From Planctomycetaceae bacterium (GTDB lineage: Bacteria; Planctomycetota; Planctomycetia; Planctomycetales; Planctomycetaceae), in the NCBI GenBank assembly GCA_021732415.1, contig JAKFVC010000082.1:1-42064 (forward strand): a stretch of DNA of 42,064 nt, given 5' to 3'. Made by a program: the position numbers and the translations under genes. Below, in pieces: positions 33,894 to 42,064 of the stretch. Position 1 is the stretch's first letter. Each line of letters begins with the position of its first letter. The notes under the pieces are model-generated. The model saw nothing but the letters and a program-made list of their open reading frames with translations, was not told where the DNA came from and did not search any database.

Positions 33894-36800
33894 CTACGGT
33901 GCCGTCGTCGCGGGCTGGGTCTTGGCGATTTCCTTGAAATACTGCCGGATCAATTCGCCATATTCGCTGTTCGGCTTCTTTTGTGCCGCTTGCAGAATCT
34001 CGGTTTGCAGGGTGCCAGGCAGCTCACCCCATTTGCGTCCGGCGAGGCGTTTCTTGAGCCGCGCGAGGTTCGCCGTGTCAACGTCGGCTTCGGCCGCGGA
34101 GCCTGGTTTCCCGTTCCCACCCTTTTCGCTCGGGACGCCTTGGCCATTTCCGCCGGGAGTTCCTTCCTCAGGCTCACCCGCCTGCGGCTTGCCGCCCGAG
34201 CCCTTCGCTTGCCACTGGGCATTGGCCTGTCTCAACGCCGCCGCGGCGCGCTGCAGACGCTGGGCTGCAGATTGCATCGCGGTCTGGGACGGCTGGCCCT
34301 CTTGACCATTCGACTCAGACGACGGACTAGATTGACCTTGTGCGGAGCCAGGCTGACCAGAGCCGCCCGCTTTTCCAGAAGCCGATGCCGGCGCTGAGCC
34401 TTGTCCCGAACTCGATTTCCCACCGGAAGCTTCTCCGGGCGACCCAGGAGCACCACCAGACTTGGCCTCACCAAACTTGGCTTCGCCGGACTTGGCTTCA
34501 CCAGACTTGGCTTCGCCGGACTTGGATTCACCAGACTTGGCTTCACCGGACTTGGCTTCGCCGGACTTGGCTTCACCAGACTTGGCTTCACCGGACTTGG
34601 CTTCACCGGACTTGGCTTCACCGGACTTGGCTTCGCCAGACTTGGCTTCGCCAGACTTGGATTCACCGGACTTGGACTCACCCATCGGTGAACGCGGGGT
34701 CTCGTTGCCTGATTCGGGTTGTGAGGTCTGGGCCGTCGGTGGAGGAGTGGCCGGTGGAGTCGACAAGGCCTCTTGCAATTGTTTTACCGCGTCGGCGACT
34801 TGCCCTGCGGCTTCCTTAGGGACCGCTCCTTCAGGGGCATTTTCAGGGGCGCTTTCCGAGGTGTTTTTCTGTGGATCGGCTGATTGTTCGCCGTCCGACG
34901 GCATGGGCCTCTGTCCGGCGGGATTCTCCTTCGACGAGGGTTGTTTGTTCGCGCCCTGTGGATTGGCCATCGGCCCCGGTTCCTGGGCCAACTGCTGCAA
35001 GGCCTCGGCGGCTTTCTGGCCGGCCGCTGCGGAGCGTTCCAGATTCCCCTGTTCGAGTTCGCGCTGCGCTTCTTCCATGGCCGCCTGCGCCTGTTGGTTT
35101 TGCGCCGCGTTGGGTCCTGGATCGGAAGGCGACTTGGCCGACTCCGGGGCGCTGCGAGGTGTCGTACTCTTTTTGGATGCCGGATCCTTCGCGGCCGGGG
35201 CCTCTTTCATTCGTTCGTTGGCCTGCTGAATTTCTTCGTTCAATTGACGCAGGGTTTCCGCCAGTTTTTTTTGTTTCTCCTGCTGTTGAGACAAATCCTG
35301 AGCCTGCTGGGCCTGTGCCACTTCTTGCTGGAGATCACGAGCTTCCTGGGCCAACCTGGCGGCCTGCTGGGCGTTGGATTGGGGACGCTCTGCCGCACCT
35401 TCAGCCTTGGCACCCTCAGGTTTCCCACCCTCAGGTTTAGCGCCCTCCGCATTGGCTCCCTCTGGCTTCGATTGCGGCGCAGAATTCTGTTCGGGAGATT
35501 TTTCTTCCCCAGCCTTTGGCTGACCTTCCGGCGCATCAGCCCCCTTCTCAGGCGAAGCATTCTTGGCTTCGGGTTTGTTTAGACCATCCAGCTTTTCGGT
35601 CTTTTCGCCCGGCATAGGCTGGGGCTTCTCTGGCGAAGTCTCCTCAGTCCCTTCTGCCCCTTTCTTCTCCGGCGGCTTCAATTCATCCGCCAGCTTCTGC
35701 AGAGCCTCGGCCGCAGCCTGCTGAGCCTCCGCATTTTCTTTCAGCAACCGCTCCAATTCCTGTTCCTTTTCCTCCGGAGTGGCCTTCGATTCCGGATCGG
35801 GCTTGGTCGATTTGTCGGCCAGTTCCTGCTGCTTTTCGGCGGCGTCATTCAGTGCGGATTCCGCGGCCTGTTGTTGCTGTTCTGCTGCGGCCTGTTCCGG
35901 GGTGAGTTTCTTCAACTCCTCTTTCGCGGCATTCAATTGTTCGGCGGCCTCTTCCTGCTTCTCTTTCGCTGGAGCCGCTTTTTCCTGCGCCGCTTCCTGA
36001 GCTGCCTTCGCTGCCGCGGCCTGTTGATCGGCTAACTTTTGAGCCTGTTCCGCGGTCGACTGGTTGGCCTCCTGCAGCTTTTTCTCGAGTTCGTCCAGTT
36101 GCTTGGCGAGTCGTTCCTCTTCTTTGGCGGCCTCACCGAGATTGCCTGCCCGCAGTTCTTCGATGGCTTTTTCCAGTTCAGCGGGATCGATTGGCTGCAC
36201 ACCCGGCGGACGTTTCTCGGCCACTTGCTCGTTCAGTTTTTCAATCTGTTTCTGCAACTCAGCCTGACGTTCGGCCAGGGCCTCATTGTCGCGAGCACTC
36301 TTCTCAGCGGCGTCCCGCAATTCTTCGGCGAGCGCCTGCTGCGGCTGGGCCAATTGTTCGGCTCGCTGAGTCAACTGGGCCAGTTGTTCAAGCGAATTCT
36401 GTCTCGCCGCCTGTTGCAGTTCGGGCTGCTTTTGCAGGAGTTCCGCGGCCTTTTGAGTCAGCTCCTTTTGCTGTGCGACAAGCTGATTGGCTTCGGCCTT
36501 CTGTAACTGCTCGCGAGCCTGTCGCTCCTGTTCGGTTTCCTGCAGCGGGACCGGTTCACGCTGTTTCTGATCGAGCGTTTTCAGCCGCTGCGCCAATTGT
36601 TCGGCATTGGCCGCCAGCCGGTTCAGTTCGAGGAGATCCTGCTCCAGCTTCGCAATCCTGTCGAATTTCTCGGTGAGCGCGTCCAGTTTTTTGTCAGCCT
36701 GAGCGAGTTGCCCCTCAGCCGCTTCCAGTTTTTCGGTTCGCTCGGCGCCGGCAGCCTGCTCGGCGGCACTGAGCGCCGCCTGCGCCTGTTGGAATTCGGC

Positions 36801-38711
36801 GGCCGCCAATTGTTGAGCTTGCTGGGCGAGGTTCGCAAACAGCGGATGGTTTTCAAACGCGGCAGCCAGTTGCTCCAGGCGAGCTTGCAGTTTCGCCTGC
36901 ACATCGGCCGCTTTTTCGATCTCACGCTGTAACTCTCTGGCGGCCGCAGGATCGTCTTGGGGCAGGTCGGCCGCCTCGGTTTGCAACTGTTGGGCTTGCT
37001 TCTGTTGAGCGGTGACGTCGTCGTGCAATTGCGCCAAGAACTGCTGCATCTGTTGTTGATCGAGTGCCAACTGCTGCGTGCCGGGGGGCTTGGCTTTCGC
37101 ATCGATGCGGATCAGTCGCTGTTCCGACCAGGTCTCGTTCGGACCCGGCTCGGGGCGTTCATCCGCAGCCCGCACGCGGTAGCTGACGATCTCGCCATTC
37201 TTCAGCTGCAGGTCGGTCAAGTTGAGATCGAATTGATGTTGAATCTGGGGCCTTCCCAGCTCCTTCTGTTCGCACTTCAGAATGCCCTTGCGAGTCGCAT
37301 CAATTTCATAGTGCAATTCCAGCGCACCAATCCCGACATCATCCGTGGCGTCGATTTTGACCGGAACCACATCGCTGGCCTGAGCCACTTCCGACTCATG
37401 GTTCCCCGAAACGGTCAACGTGGGAGCCACATCCGGGGTCACGATCAACTGCCGGGTGCCGTCGGTGTCGTTGGTCAGGCCGTGTTCATCACGGACCACC
37501 AGACGAAATGCCCCACCCTGCTCGGGAGTGGATTCCCATGTCGCTGACAGTCGATCGGCTGATAGTTTAAAGGGAATCGCGGGCGGACCTGCCGGTTCGG
37601 CGATCGCCTGTGCGTCCTGTTCGGGAGCCTGCGGCGCACCTTCCACAGGTTTGGAAGTTAATCCTTGCTCGACTTGCCATTGCCACTCGGCCGCTTGGAG
37701 CGGCTTGTTAAACGTCAACTGCCAATTGAGGCGGCTGCGTTCGAGAACCGTGATTTCTCCAGCCGCACCGTCCAGCAGTTTTGCCGGTTGGCCAGTGTAG
37801 GCGGGCGGCTGGATTTTGACCTTCAAGCCGGTAATCGCGGGCGCTTCGACGACCTGAATCCGGTACTGGCGCGAGCGATTCCCGCCTCCAGACAAGTCAT
37901 ACTGAAAACCGTGCATCACATGCGGAATCGTGGTCGAATAGAGACCGGTGGAGGCATCGTAATCCACGCGCCGCGAATCCGATTCACCTTGCTCGTTCAC
38001 CCAGTTGAGTTCCGCAATCGCCGGAAAGTCGCCGGGCGTCCCTTTCGGATGGGCTGCCAGGGTCACATCACTGCCACGGACGACGACTCGATCTCCCCGC
38101 TCGACTTCGAACCAGAAACTGGTCACGCGGTCGAGGTTTTGCCAGGGGGTCAAGAAGCGCGTCATCAACAGGCGGTAGTTGGAAGGGACCAGCAGGGGCA
38201 GCAGCAACAGCGTCCACGCCAGTAATCCCCCCAGTGCCATCCGATGCGCCGGACTCGACGAAACGGAGTCACAAAAATCGAGCGGCGCGACGTTCTGCAG
38301 GGCCTGCTTGGCGGACAGTTCGCGCATCAGTGCCGATCCCCGTTCGCTTTCGGGAATCGTCGTGTCGTACAGCTCAATGCACGAAACCAGACTTTCCTTC
38401 AATTCGGGGTGAGCTCGTTCGACGACGGCGGCCAGATCCACGACGGAACGCTGGCGTCGCCACGGCCGCCAGATCATCGCATACGCACTGACGAGAGTGG
38501 CGAGGATCGTCGCGGCCAGCAAACCAATCCGTACCAACAGAGGCAGCTCAAGAGTGATATCAGCGAGCAATCCCAGTCCGAGAGCGATCGCGGAGATGGC
38601 CAAAGTCCAGCCGCACCCGCGGACGATGTCGAGTTGTCGGACGTACGATTCCAATTCCGCGAGCTTCGACCACAGCCCCTCGGGAAGCGACGTCAAGCGT
38701 TTGCGAGCCAT
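33894..38711 (-). CDS. DUF4175-like membrane protein with giant coiled coil
   Basis: A 1605-residue protein. Two membrane segments near 34-80 ([37 protein letters not shown]) and a third near 158-178 ([18 protein letters not shown]) anchor an N-terminal region resembling DUF4175 proteins; about 190-530 looks like extracytoplasmic beta-sandwich domains ([40 protein letters not shown]). From about 545 to 1260 the sequence is almost continuous Ala/Gln/Glu/Leu coiled coil. A Pro/Gly/Lys-rich part follows, including the 15-unit SGEAK tandem repeat (about 1344-1417), and a C-terminal helix ([20 protein letters not shown]). In planctomycetes such proteins often sit near MoxR/VWA and cyclase-fold genes; here a cyclase-fold gene follows. 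The function is unknown; an envelope-spanning role is inferred. Confidence 0.85.
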   Translation of the reverse strand: MARKRLTSLPEGLWSKLAELESYVRQLDIVRGCGWTLAISAIALGLGLLADITLELPLLVRIGLLAATILATLVSAYAMIWRPWRRQRSVVDLAAVVERAHPELKESLVSCIELYDTTIPESERGSALMRELSAKQALQNVAPLDFCDSVSSSPAHRMALGGLLAWTLLLLPLLVPSNYRLLMTRFLTPWQNLDRVTSFWFEVERGDRVVVRGSDVTLAAHPKGTPGDFPAIAELNWVNEQGESDSRRVDYDASTGLYSTTIPHVMHGFQYDLSGGGNRSRQYRIQVVEAPAITGLKVKIQPPAYTGQPAKLLDGAAGEITVLERSRLNWQLTFNKPLQAAEWQWQVEQGLTSKPVEGAPQAPEQDAQAIAEPAGPPAIPFKLSADRLSATWESTPEQGGAFRLVVRDEHGLTNDTDGTRQLIVTPDVAPTLTVSGNHESEVAQASDVVPVKIDATDDVGIGALELHYEIDATRKGILKCEQKELGRPQIQHQFDLNLTDLQLKNGEIVSYRVRAADERPEPGPNETWSEQRLIRIDAKAKPPGTQQLALDQQQMQQFLAQLHDDVTAQQKQAQQLQTEAADLPQDDPAAARELQREIEKAADVQAKLQARLEQLAAAFENHPLFANLAQQAQQLAAAEFQQAQAALSAAEQAAGAERTEKLEAAEGQLAQADKKLDALTEKFDRIAKLEQDLLELNRLAANAEQLAQRLKTLDQKQREPVPLQETEQERQAREQLQKAEANQLVAQQKELTQKAAELLQKQPELQQAARQNSLEQLAQLTQRAEQLAQPQQALAEELRDAAEKSARDNEALAERQAELQKQIEKLNEQVAEKRPPGVQPIDPAELEKAIEELRAGNLGEAAKEEERLAKQLDELEKKLQEANQSTAEQAQKLADQQAAAAKAAQEAAQEKAAPAKEKQEEAAEQLNAAKEELKKLTPEQAAAEQQQQAAESALNDAAEKQQELADKSTKPDPESKATPEEKEQELERLLKENAEAQQAAAEALQKLADELKPPEKKGAEGTEETSPEKPQPMPGEKTEKLDGLNKPEAKNASPEKGADAPEGQPKAGEEKSPEQNSAPQSKPEGANAEGAKPEGGKPEGAKAEGAAERPQSNAQQAARLAQEARDLQQEVAQAQQAQDLSQQQEKQKKLAETLRQLNEEIQQANERMKEAPAAKDPASKKSTTPRSAPESAKSPSDPGPNAAQNQQAQAAMEEAQRELEQGNLERSAAAGQKAAEALQQLAQEPGPMANPQGANKQPSSKENPAGQRPMPSDGEQSADPQKNTSESAPENAPEGAVPKEAAGQVADAVKQLQEALSTPPATPPPTAQTSQPESGNETPRSPMGESKSGESKSGEAKSGEAKSGEAKSGEAKSGEAKSGEAKSGEAKSGEAKSGESKSGEAKSGEAKSGEAKFGEAKSGGAPGSPGEASGGKSSSGQGSAPASASGKAGGSGQPGSAQGQSSPSSESNGQEGQPSQTAMQSAAQRLQRAAAALRQANAQWQAKGSGGKPQAGEPEEGTPGGNGQGVPSEKGGNGKPGSAAEADVDTANLARLKKRLAGRKWGELPGTLQTEILQAAQKKPNSEYGELIRQYFKEIAKTQPATTAP
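34461..34682 (-). repeat. 15-bp coding tandem repeat ([10 protein letters not shown])
   Basis: About fifteen tandem 15-bp units encode the pentapeptide SGEAK, three units reading GESK and one FGEAK. Unit-to-unit identity at DNA level is very high, differing mainly at the wobble position of Gly and at Ala/Ser codons, so the array is recent and likely variable in length. It lies inside the disordered C-terminal part of the DUF4175-like protein. Near-identical DNA also leaves the opposite strand open, which is a shadow. Confidence 0.9.
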
Positions 38712-38794
38712 GCCAACATCTCCCGTGAGGGGCGACCGAATGCAACATCTTGATATTAGGATCGCATTAAGCTCTATTTAACTCAGTGACCTGT

Positions 38795-38998
38795 CTTCAG
38801 CCCCAACGGGGCGAACTAGGCCAGCCCAGGGCATCGCCCTGGGTACAGTTCCCGTTTACGCTCTGCCAGCCCTGAAGGGGCGTACTAGCCCAGTCACAAT
38901 CCAAGCTAGTGCGCCCCTTCAGGGCTTAGAATACCATTTTGCAAGCTAACCCAGGGCGATGCCCTGGGCTGGCCTAGTTCGCCCCCGTTGGGGCTAAG
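38795..38998. repeat. Nested palindromic repeat, family G
   Basis: An outer pair (about 38795-38845 and 38949-38998) carries AGCCCCAACGGGGCGAACTA and CAGCCCAGGGCATCGCCCTG in inverted order; an inner pair (about 38868-38889 and 38905-38926) carries AGCCCTGAAGGGGCG with CTAGC ends. Each arm is also a local hairpin, giving three levels of pairing in about 200 bp. It fills the 298-bp gap between the Cys-rich lipoprotein gene and the DUF4175-like gene, both on the minus strand. Confidence 0.85.
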
Positions 38999-39009
38999 AA
39001 AACATCAGC

Positions 39010-39513
39010 TTATGCAGACTTCTTCTTCGGCGGCGCGTCGCCCAACTTCTTACCGGCCGTCTTCATCTTCGCTTCAAGTTTCTTACGCACTTTTTCCCAA
39101 GGTTCATCCATCAGCGGAATGTGACATCCGCCCTTCCCCTTGCATTCATTCTCAGCGGCATTCGCACCGCAGCCGCCCTGCCCCTTGCATTCATTTTCAC
39201 CGCCGCAGGCGTGCTCTTTGACGGTCGCGCACTCACTGAGGCCAGCGCAGTCGTTCTTGCCTTTGGATTCCCCGCCGCCCTGGCCTTTGCACTCGTTCAA
39301 GCCACGGCACAGATGCCAATCTTGCTTTTCGACGGCCACGGCGTCCGTGCTGGCCAGGGCGTCAGGTGCCGGTGCTGCAGGTGCTGCGGTGGGAATAGCG
39401 GGAGGGACTGCGGGCTTCGTTTCGCAACCGGCCAGACTGCCAGCCATGACTCCACCCATCGCGGCCATCGACAAGCGGTGAAAGTCGCGGCGATTCAATT
39501 CCTGGGAACTCAT
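39010..39513 (-). CDS. Cys-rich Tat lipoprotein resembling BufA2 bufferin metallophore precursor
   Basis: A 167-residue protein with a twin-arginine motif (NRRDFHRLS, residues 7-15) and a lipobox ending at Cys30 (AGSLAGC), so it should be exported folded and lipid-anchored. After a Pro/Ala linker (31-60) come nine cysteines at 69, 75, 89, 95, 103, 109, 115, 124 and 130 in repeated units: NECKGQGG, GKNDCAGLSEC, HACGGENECKGQGGC and NECKGKGGC. This pattern matches what I recall of BufA2-type bufferins, whose cysteines are modified to bind copper. Their usual modifying partner (DUF692/BufB) and BufC are not in the window. The Lys-rich C-terminus (KLEAKMKTAGKKLGD) is extra. An unmodified metal-binding lipoprotein is the alternative. 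Confidence 0.72.
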   Translation of the reverse strand: MSSQELNRRDFHRLSMAAMGGVMAGSLAGCETKPAVPPAIPTAAPAAPAPDALASTDAVAVEKQDWHLCRGLNECKGQGGGESKGKNDCAGLSECATVKEHACGGENECKGQGGCGANAAENECKGKGGCHIPLMDEPWEKVRKKLEAKMKTAGKKLGDAPPKKKSA

Positions 39514-39570
39514 TCGTATTTCCTTAAGTCGCTGTGGCTTATGTGGTTGCAGGGTTGTGGTGATCGGATT

Positions 39571-39619
39571 GTAGGTCAGGCTGTGCCTGACAACTGGCGT
39601 CAGGCACAGCCTGACCTAC
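39571..39619. repeat. Perfect 21-bp inverted repeat, family F copy 2
   Basis: Arms 39571-39591 and 39599-39619 pair perfectly (core GTAGGTCAGGCTGTGCCTGA) around a 7-nt loop. The arms equal those of copy 1 at 32485, while the loops differ in length and sequence, so the arms are what is conserved. It lies upstream of the Cys-rich lipoprotein gene. Confidence 0.85.
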
Positions 39620-39746
39620 ATGACTGGCAATATCCAGAAACGTCAAATTCGTGCGGAATGGACGGATCAACGTCTCTGAAATGAAACACCGCTCTCTATT
39701 AAACGTATCGGTCTAGCGACAGTCTGTCCAGAGGAGGGAGTGAGGG

Positions 39747-39850
39747 GAATGACTAATGACTCAATGCCTAATGTCTAAAAGGATGAAAATCCGGGTGTGA
39801 TCCCGAATGTTGACCACGGTCACTGTCATCTTTTTAGACATTAGTCATTT
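39747..39850. repeat. Palindromic repeat, family E copy 2
   Basis: The left arm (from 39747: GGAATGACTAATGACT, then CCTAATGTCTAAAAGGATGA) and the right arm (about 39825-39850: TCATCTTTTTAGACATTAG, TCATTT) are inverted. The TGA stop of the minus-strand dehydrogenase gene is the TGA of AATGACTAATGTC in the right arm. With the family F hairpin it fills the 331-bp gap; nothing else is visible there. Confidence 0.82.
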
Positions 39851-40909
39851 CCTCAGCAGCTCCAAAATCGCATCTCCCACTTCATTGCACCGTGACGTTC
39901 CTCCCAAGTCGGGCGTACGCGGCCCACCGCTTTTCAGCAAGTCGGCGACGGCCTTGTGCAGTGCCTGCGCGGCCGGTTCCAGATGGAGGTGCTCCAGCAT
40001 CATGGCTGCAGACAGAATGGCGGCCAATGGATTGGCGATCCCCTTGCCGGCGATGTCGGGGGCCGAGCCGTGGACCGGTTCGAACATGCTGGGATGGGTG
40101 CGAGTGGGGTCGATGTTGCCGCTTGCGGCCAGACCCATGCTGCCGACGACGATTGCTCCCAGGTCGGTCAGGATATCGCCGAAGAGATTACTGGCGACGA
40201 CCACATCGAACGATTCCGGTCTCCGGATGAATTCCATCGCGGCGCGGTCGATCAGCAACGATTCGGTTTCGATCCCGGGAAATTCCTTGGCGATCCGAGT
40301 GAAGCATTCGTCCCACAGCACCATGCCATAGCCCTGCGCGTTGCTCTTCGTAATGGAAGCGACCTTTTTCCGTGGTCGCTGCACGGCCATTTCGAAGGCG
40401 GCGCGGATGATTCGTTCGCACCCGCGACGGGTAAAGACGGCCGTCTGCAGGGCGACCTCTTCGGGGAAGGTCTGGTAGATCCGGCCCCCCGAGTTCACGT
40501 ATTCGCCTTCGGTATTCTCACGAAACACGACGAGATCAATCGAACCGGCCGGCTTGTCGCGGAGTGGGCTTTGGACTCCCTCATACAGGTATGAAGGCCG
40601 CAGGCAGACATATTGATCAAACCGCCGGCGGATCGGCAGCAACAGCCCGTTCAGCGTGATGTGGTCCTGAACTTTGGGATGCCCGACCGCCCCCAGCAGG
40701 ATCGAATCAAACTTGGCCAGTTGATCGAGATAATCGACCGGCGCCATCCGAGAATGCTGGAAATAGTAGTCGGTCCCCCACGGGAAATAGGTCCATGTGA
40801 GGGAGGCCTTAACCCGGGGTAAAACGGCCTCGACGGCCCGGACGGCTTCCCGCGTGACTTCGGGGCCAATGCCGTCTCCGGCCAATACCGCGATTTGAAG
40901 GGTCCGCAT
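39845..40909 (-). CDS. Isopropylmalate dehydrogenase family enzyme, tartrate/D-malate dehydrogenase-like
   Basis: A 354-residue NAD-dependent beta-decarboxylating dehydrogenase. The family signatures AVLAGDGIGPEV (7-18), VVFRENTEGEYVNSGG, NLFGDILTDLGAIVVGSMG and HGSAPDIAGKGIANP are all present. Blocks such as TDYYFQHSRMAPVDYLDQL, ILLGAVGHPKVQDHITLNG and LPIRRRFDQYVCLRP follow the tartrate dehydrogenase / D-malate dehydrogenase (TtuC/DmlA) pattern rather than that of LeuB, so I expect D-malate or tartrate as substrate. LeuB-type activity cannot be excluded, and no leu genes lie nearby. An AGGAG/AAGG site precedes the ATG at some distance. The stop codon lies in a family E repeat. Confidence 0.87.
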   Translation of the reverse strand: MRTLQIAVLAGDGIGPEVTREAVRAVEAVLPRVKASLTWTYFPWGTDYYFQHSRMAPVDYLDQLAKFDSILLGAVGHPKVQDHITLNGLLLPIRRRFDQYVCLRPSYLYEGVQSPLRDKPAGSIDLVVFRENTEGEYVNSGGRIYQTFPEEVALQTAVFTRRGCERIIRAAFEMAVQRPRKKVASITKSNAQGYGMVLWDECFTRIAKEFPGIETESLLIDRAAMEFIRRPESFDVVVASNLFGDILTDLGAIVVGSMGLAASGNIDPTRTHPSMFEPVHGSAPDIAGKGIANPLAAILSAAMMLEHLHLEPAAQALHKAVADLLKSGGPRTPDLGGTSRCNEVGDAILELLRK

Positions 40910-41324
40910 GTTTCGCCCCGCCTTTCTCCTGGATGTGTATCAACAGCGCGTATTCTAAGCGAATCGTCCCCAGATTTGGACTGCGGTGACTAACGAATCA
41001 AGTCAGGCGATCCCGGCGGGGTAAGCCTCGGGGTTCTTCTTCGTGGCCGACGCTGCCAGATTCGGGGACACAGACGCTGGCAGCGTCTGCCACGGGGGCC
41101 GGACCCTTTCGCCTGCGCGGTTCCTGTTGTACATCGTCGAATGGATGACAACTGACCAAAAACTCAAAACCAAAAACCAAGGACGAATCGAACATTCATC
41201 ATTTCTAAATCGGCCACAATTACCAACACGCCACGTCTGAGTTATGATCTAATTCACCTGTTGACCGAATTGTGGCGGTCGCGGGCTCACGGCATCAGAG
41301 AGAATTCAAAAAGGAACTTCGGCC
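40910..41324. other. Divergent upstream region with one repeat
   Basis: The 415 bp between the dehydrogenase (minus) and the small lipoprotein (plus) hold no convincing gene. A CGACGCTGCCA ... CAGACGCTGGCAGCGTCTGC palindrome lies at 41042-41094. Promoters of both genes should be here; I cannot place them. Confidence 0.5.
41042..41094. repeat. Palindromic repeat, family M copy 2
   Basis: CGTGGCCGACGCTGCCA at the left pairs with the TGGCAGCGTCTGCCACG right arm, and the right part contains its own CAGACGCTG/CAGCGTCTG hairpin. It is related to the perfect hairpin at 8766-8786. Confidence 0.7.
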
Positions 41325-41990
41325 ATGCTGCGCAATCTGGGGCTTGGGTGTTGTGTGTTGCTGTTGACGGTGGCTGTGGGCTGCGAAGAGTTGGACCCGA
41401 ACAAGAAGGCCCGGCCGGTGTTGACTCCACCCGGAATCGCACCGATTGGGATGGATGCCTCCGATGGTGGCCGGGCTGCCCCGCCGGCCGAGGCTCCCGT
41501 GGCCGCCCCGCCCGTCGCGGCAGCGCCTGTTGCGGCGCCGCCCCCCGGTGGTGTTCCTGTGGCCGTGTCCCCCGTCGCCAATCCAACGGTCAATGCTCCT
41601 GGTAATGACAGTAAGGGCATCATCGGCAAGACCGACGGCCGAGTGGTCGATGTCAAAAAGGCGCTGGTGGAAAATCCCAATCTGAAGGTCGTGGAAAACA
41701 AGACGGGCGGCGACGACATTCTGTCCTTCGTCGGGTCGGCCTATGTGGTGGCTCGTTCGCAAGCCAGCATGCTGGGTTTCCAGGCGTGGCTCAAGCAGCA
41801 CAAGATCGTCGAAGAACGCAATCCGACCTATGACGAATTCATCCAGGCGATGAAGGAAAACGGCGTCCGATTCAGCGCTCTTTATCCTTGGCAGATGTAT
41901 GGATACGACGCGCAAGCGGGGAAAATGGTCATTTTGGAAGACGAAGTCGTGAAGGCGGAAAAGCACAAGGCCGCCGGGCTCGCTCCCTAG
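41325..41990 (+). CDS. Small lipoprotein with Pro/Ala-rich linker
   Basis: A 221-residue exported lipoprotein: the signal sequence ends in a lipobox with Cys20 (LLLTVAVGC). About 75 residues rich in Pro, Ala, Val and Gly form an extended linker (VAAPPVAAAPVAAPPPGGVP), then a globular C-terminal domain (about 100-221; DILSFVGSAYVVARSQASML, YPWQMYGYDAQAGKMVILED) that I do not recognise. AAGGA lies nine bases before the ATG. The linker would carry the domain across part of the cell wall; the function is unknown. Confidence 0.82.
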   Translation: MLRNLGLGCCVLLLTVAVGCEELDPNKKARPVLTPPGIAPIGMDASDGGRAAPPAEAPVAAPPVAAAPVAAPPPGGVPVAVSPVANPTVNAPGNDSKGIIGKTDGRVVDVKKALVENPNLKVVENKTGGDDILSFVGSAYVVARSQASMLGFQAWLKQHKIVEERNPTYDEFIQAMKENGVRFSALYPWQMYGYDAQAGKMVILEDEVVKAEKHKAAGLAP

Positions 41991-42049
41991 AGCATTGGTG
42001 CCTGCGCAATCGACGTGATCGCGGAAAACGTTGGAAATATAGTAAAACT

Positions 42050-42064
42050 TGCTCCCCTCGCCCT
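42050..42064 (+). repeat. Start of the window-edge repeat
   Basis: The last 15 bases (GCTCCCCTCGCCCT) match the inverted right part of the element at 1-43 and presumably continue outside the window. They lie about 60 bases after the lipoprotein stop. Confidence 0.4.

Noticed and set aside
34462-35229. Plus-strand open frame with LASPD repeats resembling pentapeptide-repeat proteins
   Set aside because: It is the complement of the SGEAK tandem array within the long DUF4175-like gene; the 15-bp periodicity keeps every frame open. No ribosome site and no other domain.
39845-40909. leuB for leucine biosynthesis
   Set aside because: The substrate-side blocks follow the tartrate/D-malate dehydrogenase pattern and no leu genes adjoin, so I avoid the leuB symbol.
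1-42064. CRISPR array
   Set aside because: The repeats are palindromic, of many families and irregularly spaced; there is no direct-repeat array with uniform spacers and no cas gene.

Overview
The window looks like chromosomal DNA from a planctomycete (Planctomycetota, PVC superphylum). This is inferred from gene content. It carries a PVC-type dehydrogenase fused to HEAT repeats and a CxxCH cytochrome domain, a SASA-type esterase, a secreted terpenoid-cyclase-fold protein, a giant DUF4175-like coiled-coil membrane protein, many long secreted proteins without a recognised family, and GC-rich coding sequence. I see no rRNA, tRNA, CRISPR array, transposase, integrase or phage gene.

Layout. 0.15-6 kb: tex (transcription accessory factor), a PIN toxin/antitoxin pair, ribF (FMN/FAD synthesis) and an nrnA-like DHH phosphoesterase. 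6-8.5 kb, minus strand: an aldo/keto reductase, a 92-residue orphan and a secreted Gly/Asn-rich protein. 9-16 kb: the PVC dehydrogenase-cytochrome, wrbA, and a membrane-anchored Ig-like/transglutaminase-like protein. 16-24 kb: a SASA esterase, a small polytopic membrane protein, a large secreted seven-bladed Ycf48-like propeller protein with a CBM9/DOMON-like C-terminus, a small membrane protein and a HEAT-like hypothetical. 24-27 kb: an SDR oxidoreductase, a BtaB-like methyltransferase and an orphan CbiM-type metal transporter. 27.5-39.5 kb: a 1344-residue unknown, a 166-residue unknown, the cyclase-fold protein, the DUF4175-like protein and a Cys-rich Tat lipoprotein resembling BufA2 bufferin metallophore precursors. 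39.8-42 kb: a tartrate/D-malate dehydrogenase-like enzyme and a small lipoprotein.

The most striking feature is in the spacers rather than the genes. Nearly every intergenic gap holds palindromic repeats. I distinguish about fifteen families, several present in two to six copies and some nested inside one another, including one about 390-bp triple-nested inverted repeat. One 27-bp unit occurs six times without a mismatch. At five genes (ribF, nrnA-like, the 221-residue membrane protein, the cyclase-fold protein and the dehydrogenase at 39.8 kb) the stop codon lies inside the repeat itself, which suggests a 3'-end-targeted or terminator-like family of mobile palindromes.

Functionally the genes are mostly singletons. 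The likely co-transcribed units are the toxin/antitoxin pair (4-bp overlap), the propeller protein with its downstream membrane protein, and possibly the Cys-rich lipoprotein, DUF4175-like protein and cyclase-fold protein on the minus strand. Repeat coordinates were counted by hand and may be off by one or two bases.
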